This document shows positions 56,667-64,000 of a stretch of DNA of 64,000 nt, piece after piece. The DNA lies in contig NZ_JACHHX010000014.1 of NCBI RefSeq assembly GCF_014202935.1, forward strand, positions 18,076 to 82,075. Direction: 5' to 3'. Made by a program: the position numbers and the translations under genes. The notes below the pieces were generated by a model, which searched no databases, was not told the origin of the DNA, and was given only the letters and a program-made list of their open reading frames with translations. Origin of the DNA: Rehaibacterium terrae (lineage in GTDB: Bacteria; Pseudomonadota; Gammaproteobacteria; Xanthomonadales; Xanthomonadaceae). The first letter of the stretch is position 1. Every line of letters begins with the position of its first letter.

Positions 56667-59600
56667 GTGCCAGTCTCCACCCAAGCGCCAGCGAACCGGA
56701 GCGGCCGCCGTCTGTGCCTTCGCCTGGCGGCGGCACTGGCGGTGATGCTGGGTTGGGCCGCCGCGCCCGAACTGTCGGCCGCCAGCCGCGAGTTCTACTT
56801 CGAATGGCTCTCGGGCGAGCGCGGGCTGAGCCAGAACACCGTCCACGACCTGCTGCAGGATCGCGACGGTTTCGTCTGGATCGCCACCCAGGGCGGGCTG
56901 CATCGTTACGACGGACAGCGTTTCCGCGTGCTCAAGCACGATCCCGACGACCCGGACAGCCTGCCCGACAGCTATGTCAGCGCCCTCGCCGAGGGCGAGG
57001 ATGGCCTGCTCTGGGTGGGCAGCAACAGCGGCTATGTCGTGCGCGTGGATCCGCGCAGCGAGCAGGTGCTGCCGCTGCCGGCCGATCTGACCGAGGGACT
57101 CGACCAGTACGACAGGCGGGTGCTGGCGCTGCTGGTGGCCGATGATCTGCTCTGGATCGCCACGGCTGCCGGCGTGCACCGGCTCGATCCCGTGCAGGGC
57201 GAGCGGCGCACGGTGCTGAGACTGCGCCGCGGCGATTCCGCACACGCACTGGCCCGCGACCCGGACGGCTCGTTGTGGATCGGCACCAATGCCGGCCTGT
57301 ACCGGCTGCCGCCGGGCGCAACGCAGGCCGAGGCCGTGCCCGCTCCCGACAGGATCAACGCGCTTCAACTCGACCGTCGCGGCCGCCTGTGGCTGGGAGG
57401 CGCCAACGGGCTGCATCTGTACGACGACGGCCGCGGCGAAGCGCTCGCCGTGTGGCCCGGCCCCGGCGACGGTCTCGTCCGCAGCGAGATCGCGTCACTG
57501 ACCGAGGATCCCGCCGGCCGGCTCTGGCTGGGCCTGAAGGTGGGCGGCCTGCGGCGATACGACATCGACCGCCGGCGCATGGTCGCGGTGAACGAAGTCG
57601 CCGGCCTGCCGGCCACCTTGCCGGAGGACTCGGTCACCCGCCTGATGGTGGACCGCTCGGGCATGCTCTGGGTCGGCGGCCAGTTGCGCGGGGTCTCGAT
57701 CACCGATCCGGACGGCGCCCGCTTCAAATACGTGCTCGACCTCGGCGACGGTACGCAGCCGTGGATCCATCGCAACAGCGTGCGCGTGCTGCACGAATCC
57801 GAGGACGGCCATCTCTGGGTGGGGCTGGATGCCTACGGCCTGCGGCGCTACGCGCCGCAGAGCGATCGGATCGAGGATTTCACCGCCGCCCTCCTCTCCG
57901 CCTTCGACCAGGCGCCGGACCCGTCCAATCTGCGCACCATGGGCATCGCCGCCGCCGGCGGCGGGCAACTCTGGCTCGCCACCAATCACGGCCTGCTGCG
58001 GCTGGATCCGGCCACCCGCCGGGCCGAGCGCTCGGCCACCGAACTGCCTTCGCAGAACCTGCGCCGCCTCCACGTCGACGGACGCGGGCGGCTGTGGATC
58101 GGCAGCTCGGATGCGGGCGTGATCCGGCTGGACCCGCGTGATGGCGTCGTGGCCCACTTCCCGCACCACGGCGACGACAGCGACTCGCTCAGCCACCCGC
58201 TGGTCGAGCCGATCCTGGAGGATCGTCGCGGCCGTATCTGGATCGGCACCAACCACGGCCTGAACCTGCTCGACCCGGAAACCGGGCGCGTCACCCGCTT
58301 CCTGCACGACCCGCAAGACCGCGACTCGTTGGCCGGCAACCGTGTGCGGGCCCTGCACGAGAGCGCCGACGGCAGCCTGTGGATCGGCACGCACGGCGGG
58401 CTCAACCGTCTGATCGAGGACGCGCACGGCGTCCGCTTCGAGCGGCACACCCGGATCGAACCCGACGACCCGCGCGTACTGACCGTGTTCGGCATCCTCG
58501 AATCGGGCGACGCGATGCTCTGGCTGAGCACCTCCGACGGCATCCTCCGCTTCGATCCGCGCAACGGAGGGTTCCGCCGCTACGCGCTGCGCGACGGGCT
58601 GCAGGACCTCGAATTCAACGGCGGCGCCCAGCTGCAGCTGACCGACGGCCGCCTGGCCTTCGGCGGCATCCGCGGCTTCAATCTGTTCGATCCGACGCGG
58701 ATGCGCGACAGCGAGTTCTCGCCGCCGCTGGTCCTGCTCGGCGCCCGCATCGGTACCGACACGCTGGAGGCCGCCGACCTGCACGCCCGCCAGGGACTGT
58801 CGCTGCCGCAGGGCGCGCGCACGCTGCGGCTGCACTACGGCGCGCTCGACTTCGCCGCGCCGGGCCAGTTGCAGTACCGCTACCGGATGGACGGTTTCGA
58901 CCGCGACTGGATCGCCGCCGGCACGACGCAGGAAGCCAGCTACACCAACCTCGGCGCGGGTCGCTACGTGTTCCGCGTGCAGGGCACCAACCGCGACGGT
59001 ATCTGGAGCGGGCACGAGCTGGCCGTACCGGTCGAGGTGGTGCCGCCCTGGTGGGCGAGCCGCCCCGCACAGGTGCTCTACGGCCTGCTGGTCGTGTTGG
59101 CCGCCTACAGCGGCTGGCGCATCGCCCACCGGCGACGCCAGCAGGAGCGCGCACTGCTGGCCGAGATCAGCGAACGCGAGGAGCGGCTCAAGCTCGCGCT
59201 GTGGGGCTCGGGCGACGAATTCTGGGACTGGGACATCAGCGGCGACACGCTGTTCCGGCTCGGCAGCGAGCACGTCTCCGGCTCCACCTCGGACGATACG
59301 CCCGACCTGTGGCGCGACCAGCCGATCCACCCGGATGACATCCAGCGCGTCCAGAGCACACTCCAGGAACACATCCTCGGCCGCACCGAATTCTTCGAGT
59401 CCGAGCACCGCGTCCGTCGCGCCGACGGGCAGTGGATCTGGGTCCGCGCGCGCGGCAAGGTGGTGCGGCGAGACGCGCAGGGCAACCCACTGCGCATGGC
59501 CGGCACCGCCCGCGACATCACCGCCAGCCGCAGCGCCGAACGCGAGCGCCGCATCGCCATCGAGGTGCTGCGCAGCATGAGCGAGGCAGTGGCGGTGGTC

Positions 59601-61262
59601 GACCTCGATTTCCGTTTCGTTTCCGTCAACCCGGCCTTCTCGCGCATCACCGGCTACACCGAGGAGGAGGTCGTCGGCCAGAGCAGCCGCCTGCTCGACA
59701 GCACCCAGCACAGCGCCGACTTCTACCGCCGCATGCGCGAGACGATCGAACGCACCGGCCACTGGGCCGGCGAGATGTGGCAGCGCCGCAAGGACGGCGA
59801 GGAGTTCCTCGGCTGGATCGAGATCTCCGAGGTCTGCGACGAACAGGGCCTGCGCACCCACTTCGTCGCCGTGGTCAACGACATCACCGACAAGAAGCGC
59901 GCCGAGCAGGAACTGCGCTACCTCGCCAACTACGACACCCTGACCGGCCTGCCCAACCGCGCCCTGCTCTCCGAGCGGCTGGCCCGCGCCATCGTCCGCG
60001 CCCGCCGCCAGGACACGCGCGTGGCAGTGCTGTTCCTCGACCTGGACCGCTTCAAGGACATCAACGACTCGCTCGGCCACGCCGCCGGCGACCGCATCCT
60101 CAAGGCCGCTGCCGCCCGCCTCCTCGCCACGGTGGGGGCGTCGGACACCGTCGCCCGGCTCGGCGGCGACGAGTTCACCGTGGTGCTGGAGGATGTCGAA
60201 CACCTCGACGCCGTCGAACGGACCGCCCGCGACATCCTCGCCGCCTTCGCCGAACCGCTGGAGATCGACGAGCGCCACGACGTCACCATCTCACCCTCGA
60301 TCGGCATCAGCCTCTATCCCGACCACGGCCTGGTGCCGACCGACCTGCTCAAGTTCGCCGACACCGCGATGTACCAGGCCAAGGGCGTCGGCCGGAACAC
60401 CTTCCAGCTCTACACCGAGGCGATGGATGCCGAGACCCGCCGCCGCGCCACCATGGCCGCGGCCTTGCGCAAGGCGCTCGACCGCGGTGAGCTGCGCCTG
60501 CTGTTCCAGCCGCGGCTGTCGCTGGTCGATGGCCGCATCACCGGCGTCGAGGCGTTGCTGCGCTGGCACAGCGCCGAGCTGGGCGAGATCTCTCCGGTCA
60601 GCTTCATCCCGCTGGCCGAGGAGACCGGCCTGATCCTGCCGATCGGCGAATGGGTGCTGCGCGAGGCCTGCATGACGCTCAAGCGCTGGCGTCACAATGG
60701 CCTCACCGACATCGCCATGGCGGTGAACGTCTCCGTGCTGCAGCTGCTGCGCGGCAACCTGCCGCAAGCACTGGCCAATGTGCTGGCCGAAACCGAGGTT
60801 CCCGCCGACAAGGTCGAGCTGGAAGTGACCGAGAGCATGGTCATGGCAAACGCCGAGCAGACCACCGCCGTGCTGCACGAATTGCGCCGGCTCGGCGTGA
60901 GCATCGCCATCGACGACTTCGGCACCGGCTATTCCTCGCTGGTCTACCTCAAGCGCCTGCCGATCGACACCCTCAAGATCGACAAGGAGTTCGTCGGCGA
61001 CCTCACCCGCGACCCCGACGACGAAGCCATCACCGCCACCGTCATCACCATGGCGCATTCGCTCGGCCTGAACGTGATCGCCGAAGGCGTCGAGACCCAG
61101 CAGCAGATGGACTACCTGCGCGAGCAGGGCTGCGACGAGATCCAGGGCTATTGGCTGTCGCCGCCGCTCGACGCCTATCACTGCCTGGCCTTCATGCGCA
61201 CCTGGCAGCCGGCCACCGGCAGCGCGACGGCCAGCCAGGCCCCGGCCGGCCTGCCGTATTGA
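56667..61262 (+). CDS. Propeller-sensor PAS-GGDEF-EAL c-di-GMP enzyme
   Basis: About 1531 residues from GTG 56667 (GGAG 10 nt upstream). Signal peptide, then two-component-regulator propeller repeats such as GLSQNTVHDLLQDRDGFVWIAT, GRLWLG, GRIWIGTNHGLNLLD and GSLWIGTHGGLNRL (about 45-690), a Y_Y_Y domain (about 710-790, YRYRMDGFDRDW), transmembrane helix (about 803-822), two PAS domains (about 838-1090), GGDEF with G1166-G-D-E-F, and EAL with E1295-A-L intact plus IDDFGTGYSS. Both catalytic motifs are canonical. The periplasmic propeller may sense a carbohydrate-like ligand (known of related HTCS proteins). Divergent from ygfB-pepP. Confidence 0.92.
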   Translation: MPVSTQAPANRSGRRLCLRLAAALAVMLGWAAAPELSAASREFYFEWLSGERGLSQNTVHDLLQDRDGFVWIATQGGLHRYDGQRFRVLKHDPDDPDSLPDSYVSALAEGEDGLLWVGSNSGYVVRVDPRSEQVLPLPADLTEGLDQYDRRVLALLVADDLLWIATAAGVHRLDPVQGERRTVLRLRRGDSAHALARDPDGSLWIGTNAGLYRLPPGATQAEAVPAPDRINALQLDRRGRLWLGGANGLHLYDDGRGEALAVWPGPGDGLVRSEIASLTEDPAGRLWLGLKVGGLRRYDIDRRRMVAVNEVAGLPATLPEDSVTRLMVDRSGMLWVGGQLRGVSITDPDGARFKYVLDLGDGTQPWIHRNSVRVLHESEDGHLWVGLDAYGLRRYAPQSDRIEDFTAALLSAFDQAPDPSNLRTMGIAAAGGGQLWLATNHGLLRLDPATRRAERSATELPSQNLRRLHVDGRGRLWIGSSDAGVIRLDPRDGVVAHFPHHGDDSDSLSHPLVEPILEDRRGRIWIGTNHGLNLLDPETGRVTRFLHDPQDRDSLAGNRVRALHESADGSLWIGTHGGLNRLIEDAHGVRFERHTRIEPDDPRVLTVFGILESGDAMLWLSTSDGILRFDPRNGGFRRYALRDGLQDLEFNGGAQLQLTDGRLAFGGIRGFNLFDPTRMRDSEFSPPLVLLGARIGTDTLEAADLHARQGLSLPQGARTLRLHYGALDFAAPGQLQYRYRMDGFDRDWIAAGTTQEASYTNLGAGRYVFRVQGTNRDGIWSGHELAVPVEVVPPWWASRPAQVLYGLLVVLAAYSGWRIAHRRRQQERALLAEISEREERLKLALWGSGDEFWDWDISGDTLFRLGSEHVSGSTSDDTPDLWRDQPIHPDDIQRVQSTLQEHILGRTEFFESEHRVRRADGQWIWVRARGKVVRRDAQGNPLRMAGTARDITASRSAERERRIAIEVLRSMSEAVAVVDLDFRFVSVNPAFSRITGYTEEEVVGQSSRLLDSTQHSADFYRRMRETIERTGHWAGEMWQRRKDGEEFLGWIEISEVCDEQGLRTHFVAVVNDITDKKRAEQELRYLANYDTLTGLPNRALLSERLARAIVRARRQDTRVAVLFLDLDRFKDINDSLGHAAGDRILKAAAARLLATVGASDTVARLGGDEFTVVLEDVEHLDAVERTARDILAAFAEPLEIDERHDVTISPSIGISLYPDHGLVPTDLLKFADTAMYQAKGVGRNTFQLYTEAMDAETRRRATMAAALRKALDRGELRLLFQPRLSLVDGRITGVEALLRWHSAELGEISPVSFIPLAEETGLILPIGEWVLREACMTLKRWRHNGLTDIAMAVNVSVLQLLRGNLPQALANVLAETEVPADKVELEVTESMVMANAEQTTAVLHELRRLGVSIAIDDFGTGYSSLVYLKRLPIDTLKIDKEFVGDLTRDPDDEAITATVITMAHSLGLNVIAEGVETQQQMDYLREQGCDEIQGYWLSPPLDAYHCLAFMRTWQPATGSATASQAPAGLPY

Positions 61263-61296
61263 CCGCCCCCCCGGGCGGACCTATCGTTGCCCCGGC

Positions 61297-61518
61297 ATGA
61301 GCGCCCCCGACACCCTCCGACAGCTGCAGGACCTTGCCGACCGGGTCGAGCGCCTGGCCGATGTCTGCCGCCGCCTGGCCGACGAGAACCGCAGCCTGCG
61401 GCACAGTCAGGAACAGCTCATCGCCGAGCGCGCACAGTTGCTGGCCAAGAACGAACAGGCCCGCTCCCGGGTCGAGGCCATGATCGCGCGACTTAAGTCG
61501 CTGGAGCACAACGCGTGA
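61297..61518 (+). CDS. ZapB-like coiled-coil protein (TIGR02449 type)
   Basis: 73 residues forming one continuous coiled coil (RQLQDLADRVERLADVCRRLADENRSL...LLAKNEQARSRVEAMIARLKSLE). Such small proteins precede zapA in Pseudomonads and Xanthomonads and are probably division-associated. A promoter-like TTGACC (61259-61264) with a 17-bp spacer to TATCGT (61282-61287) lies just upstream, with a CCGCCC/GGGCGG hairpin inside the spacer. Stop overlaps zapA start (GTGA). Confidence 0.85.
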   Translation: MSAPDTLRQLQDLADRVERLADVCRRLADENRSLRHSQEQLIAERAQLLAKNEQARSRVEAMIARLKSLEHNA

Positions 61519-61811
61519 GCGAGCCGGTCAACGTCCGCATTCTCGACCGCGAGTATCTGGTCGGCTGCGCGCCGGAAGAGCGCGCCGACCTGCTGTCGGC
61601 CGCACAGCTGCTCGATGCGCGCATGCGCGAGATCCGCGGCAGCAACCGCATGGCCGGCATCGACCGCATCGCCGTGCTCGCCGCGCTCAACCTTGCCCAC
61701 GAGCTGCTCCAGCTCAAGCACGGCACCAACGATCGCGACCGCGAGATCGAGCGCACGCTGGGCGAACTCAACCGCAAGCTCGACGGTCTGCTCGACAGCG
61801 TCTCGCGCTGA
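61515..61811 (+). CDS. zapA: Cell division protein ZapA
   Basis: 98 residues with the ZapA pattern EPVNVRILDREYLVGCAPEERADLLSAAQLLDARMREIR and a C-terminal coiled coil (AALNLAHELLQL through RTLGELNRKLD). ZapA bundles FtsZ filaments. GTG start at 61515 overlaps the previous stop. Directly upstream of 6S RNA, the classical gammaproteobacterial order. Confidence 0.94.
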   Translation: MSEPVNVRILDREYLVGCAPEERADLLSAAQLLDARMREIRGSNRMAGIDRIAVLAALNLAHELLQLKHGTNDRDREIERTLGELNRKLDGLLDSVSR

Positions 61812-61842
61812 ATCCGTTCACCCAGGCGGCCGACGGCGGCGC

Positions 61843-62044
61843 TATACTCTCCCCGCGCGTCCTCTGCCATGCCCGACAGCGTGCGCTAACATTCGCCTTG
61901 TCCCTTAACAACGACGCCGGGAATGTGGACGCAGCCACCGTGCGCAAGTCCGCCACGAGCGGAAAGCCTGACGTGACTGCCAGCGTTCCCACTTGATCCT
62001 CGGGATCAAGGTCGTTTCGCACGCATCGACATGGCGGAGGATGC
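61843..62044 (+). ncRNA. ssrS: 6S RNA with its promoter -10
   Basis: Located between zapA and the 5-FCL gene as in E. coli. TATACT (61843-61848) gives a start near 61855. A 15-bp closing stem pairs 61857-61871 (GCGTCCTCTGCCATG region) with 62030-62044 (CATGGCGGAGGATGC) with two or three G-U wobbles, giving an RNA of about 188 nt, the usual size. The central part forms the open-promoter-like bubble, and the 3' hairpin TTGATCC-TCG-GGATCAA is typical. It should sequester sigma-70 RNA polymerase in stationary phase. The mature RNA is about 61857-62044; the feature start includes the -10 box. Confidence 0.92.
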
Positions 62045-62639
62045 CACTTTCCCCCACGCAACCGACCCGCGCCGCGCGCTCCGGCAGGCGATGCAGGCCC
62101 GGCGTCGCGCACTCGATGCACGCACACGCATCGCGTCCGCCGAAGCACTGGCCCACCAGCTCGGCGCGCTGCCCGCCCTCTCGGCCCCCGGCTACGTCGC
62201 CGGCTACTGGGCGGTCGACGGCGAGCTGTCCCTGCACGCGGCGGTGCCGCGTCTGGCCGATCACGTGGTGTACTGCCTGCCCTGCCTGGCCGACGATACG
62301 CGCCTGCAGTTCGCGCCTTGGCGTGCCGGCGACCCGCTGGTGCAGAACCGCTACGGCATCCCTGAACCCGACCTCGCACCCTCCAGCCGCCTGTCACCAA
62401 GCGAGCTGTCCGTCGTGCTGCTGCCGCTGGTGGCCTTCGACCGCCGCGGCAACCGCCTCGGCATGGGCGCCGGCTACTACGACCGCAGCTTCGCCTTTCG
62501 CCGCGAGCGCGCTGCGCCGCCCCTGCTGGTCGGCATCGGCTACGCCTTCCAGGAAGTCGACACGCTGTCCGTGCAACCTTGGGACGTTCCCCTGGACTTC
62601 GTCGTCACCGAGCGGGAGCTGATCGCCTGTCAGCGGTAG
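62031..62639 (+). CDS. fau: 5-formyltetrahydrofolate cyclo-ligase
   Basis: A 202-residue enzyme converting 5-formyl-THF to 5,10-methenyl-THF. RRALRQAMQARRRAL at the N-terminus aligns with the family opening, so the start must lie upstream of it; ATG 62031 is the only visible codon. Further motifs: YWAVDGELSL, YCLPCLADD, NRYGIPEP, LLPLVAFDRRGNRLGMGAGYYDR. The ATG lies inside the 3' strand of the 6S RNA closing stem (62030-62044), so translation requires an unprocessed or independent transcript. Confidence 0.93.
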   Translation: MAEDATFPHATDPRRALRQAMQARRRALDARTRIASAEALAHQLGALPALSAPGYVAGYWAVDGELSLHAAVPRLADHVVYCLPCLADDTRLQFAPWRAGDPLVQNRYGIPEPDLAPSSRLSPSELSVVLLPLVAFDRRGNRLGMGAGYYDRSFAFRRERAAPPLLVGIGYAFQEVDTLSVQPWDVPLDFVVTERELIACQR

Positions 62640-62675
62640 AATCGCACTCCCGCATCACGGCTCACGGGAGCGCGC

Positions 62676-63131
<456 letters not shown>

Positions 63132-63137
63132 GGAACC

Positions 63138-63782
63138 ATGATGTCCCGCGACGAAGAAAAGCGCCGAGCCGCGCTCAAGGCCCTGGACTACATCGAGGAA
63201 GGCAGCGTCGTCGGCGTCGGCACCGGCTCCACCGTCGCCTTCTTCATCGACGCACTGGCCGAGATGAAGGACCGCATCGAGGGCGCCGTATCCAGCTCCG
63301 AACAGAGCACGCGCCAGCTCAAGGGCCATGGGATTCCGGTGCTCGACCTCAACAGCACCGGCACGCTGCCGGTCTATGTCGACGGCGCCGACGAGTGTGA
63401 TCCGCACAACCGCCTGATCAAGGGAGGCGGTGGCGCATTGACCCGCGAAAAGATCATCGCCGCCGCCAGCCGCAAGTTCGTCTGCGTCATCGATGCCGCA
63501 AAGCAGGTCGATATCCTCGGGAAATTCCCGCTGCCGATCGAAGTGATTCCGATGGCGCGCAGCTATGTCGCGCGGGAAATCGTCGCCCGTGGCGGTCAAC
63601 CGGTCTGGCGCGAGAACACCGTCACCGACAACGGCAACTGGATCCTCGACGTCCACAACCTGCGGATCGTCGATCCGCTCGGCCTGGAGCGGGAGCTCAA
63701 CCAGATCCCCGGCGTGGTGACCGTCGGTCTGTTCGCCGCCCGTCCGGCCGACGTCGTCATCGTCGGCGGAAAAGTCCGCTAG
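63138..63782 (+). CDS. rpiA: Ribose-5-phosphate isomerase A
   Basis: A 214-residue enzyme interconverting ribose-5-phosphate and ribulose-5-phosphate. Landmarks: [16 protein letters not shown] (phosphate site), [10 protein letters not shown] (catalytic aspartates), [12 protein letters not shown] (lysine and catalytic glutamate) and the C-terminal [27 protein letters not shown] precedes the ATG pair at 63138/63141. Last gene of the window. Confidence 0.97.
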   Translation: MMSRDEEKRRAALKALDYIEEGSVVGVGTGSTVAFFIDALAEMKDRIEGAVSSSEQSTRQLKGHGIPVLDLNSTGTLPVYVDGADECDPHNRLIKGGGGALTREKIIAAASRKFVCVIDAAKQVDILGKFPLPIEVIPMARSYVAREIVARGGQPVWRENTVTDNGNWILDVHNLRIVDPLGLERELNQIPGVVTVGLFAARPADVVIVGGKVR

Positions 63783-63888
63783 CCCCCCTGCCGCGCCGGA
63801 CACCGCCCATGCCGGCGCGGACCAGCCGGCCGCTCGCGTCACTCACATACCACCCTGCGGGCGGGCAGTCCGCGCTGCGCGCAAAGGC

Positions 63889-63918
63889 AAGGGGCCGACC
63901 CTTTCGGATCGGCCCCTT
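63889..63918. terminator. Terminator downstream of rpiA
   Basis: AAGGGGCCGA / TCGGCCCCTT, a 10-bp stem with a 10-nt loop, followed by TGGGG on the plus strand and by TGCCTTTGC on the minus strand. It could serve both directions. 106 bp after the rpiA stop; nothing else recognised between. Confidence 0.7.
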
Positions 63919-63973
63919 TGGGGTAAAGCCCCTGGCGATGACCTGTTGCGGGTCGCGCTGCGCGCCAAAAGCG

Positions 63974-64000
63974 AAACCCCCAGCGGGTGGCTGGGGGTTT
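63974..64000. terminator. Terminator hairpin at the right edge
   Basis: AAACCCCCAGC / GCTGGGGGTTT, a perfect 11-bp stem with loop GGGTG, ending at the last base of the window. With its A-start and T-end it suits either strand; it probably belongs to a gene beyond the edge. Confidence 0.7.

Noticed and set aside
45000..61000. Foreign island carrying the c-di-GMP genes
   Set aside because: No integrase, tRNA boundary or visible drop in GC or codon bias; the flanking pepQ/pepP/zapA genes are core, so recent transfer is not supported, although the duplication is real.

Overview
This window is chromosomal DNA of a high-GC gammaproteobacterium. It most likely belongs to the Lysobacterales (Xanthomonadales) or a close relative. 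The basis is gene order: pilMNOPQ divergent from a class A PBP; yicC/gmk/rpoZ/spoT/ridA/recG with rph-rdgB-hemW divergent; UPF0149-pepP; and zapA-6S RNA-5-FCL-EVE-rpiA. Heptanucleotide arrays of the GGGAGTC/GGGAATC type, which I associate with Xanthomonad intergenic DNA, support this. No rRNA, tRNA, transposase, prophage or CRISPR was seen. The genus cannot be fixed from sequence reading alone.

Layout. 1-3.6 kb is a sulfide-handling island: sulfide:quinone oxidoreductase, a DUF2892 membrane protein and a truncated RND adaptor on the minus strand, divergent from rhodanese, BigR/SqrR-type ArsR regulator and second rhodanese. A perfect operator carrying two face-to-face promoters lies between them. 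3.7-9.7 kb holds an OmpW-like porin, transketolase and two Na+/H+-coupled symporters. 9.8-16.7 kb is a MoxR-Bat (aerotolerance) operon with a fused BatB-BatC. 16.7-17.2 kb is repeat-rich (inverted repeat, REPIN-like pair, terminator). 17.2-25 kb is the type IV pilus pilMNOPQ operon divergent from ponA. 25-31.6 kb has two unrecognised proteins, citrate synthase, zinc-independent L31 and an MscK-type channel. 31.8-41 kb is the stringent-response and nucleotide neighbourhood (nucleoside hydrolase, recG, ridA, spoT, rpoZ, gmk, yicC, rph, rdgB). 41-44.7 kb holds hemW, a CPXCG protein and a cobalamin riboswitch driving btuB.

44.8-61.3 kb is the most unusual part. Two tandem copies of a translationally coupled pair (large DUF1631 protein plus stand-alone PilZ protein) are separated by a 158-bp MITE-like structured element. 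Close by are two large GGDEF-EAL proteins, one with a CHASE-like sensor and one with a propeller/PAS sensor whose presumptive promoter spacer contains a run of nine G. Between the GGDEF-EAL genes lie pepQ, pepP and a UPF0149 gene. This looks like a local c-di-GMP synthesis, degradation and reception neighbourhood whose DUF1631 component has no known function.

61.3-64 kb is zapB-like/zapA, 6S RNA, 5-FCL (its start codon lies inside the 6S closing stem), EVE and rpiA, then two terminators. Small intergenic repeats recur: a long-armed inverted repeat with ACGCACGGAGAA ends (three copies), heptamer arrays (five places), a REPIN and a MITE.
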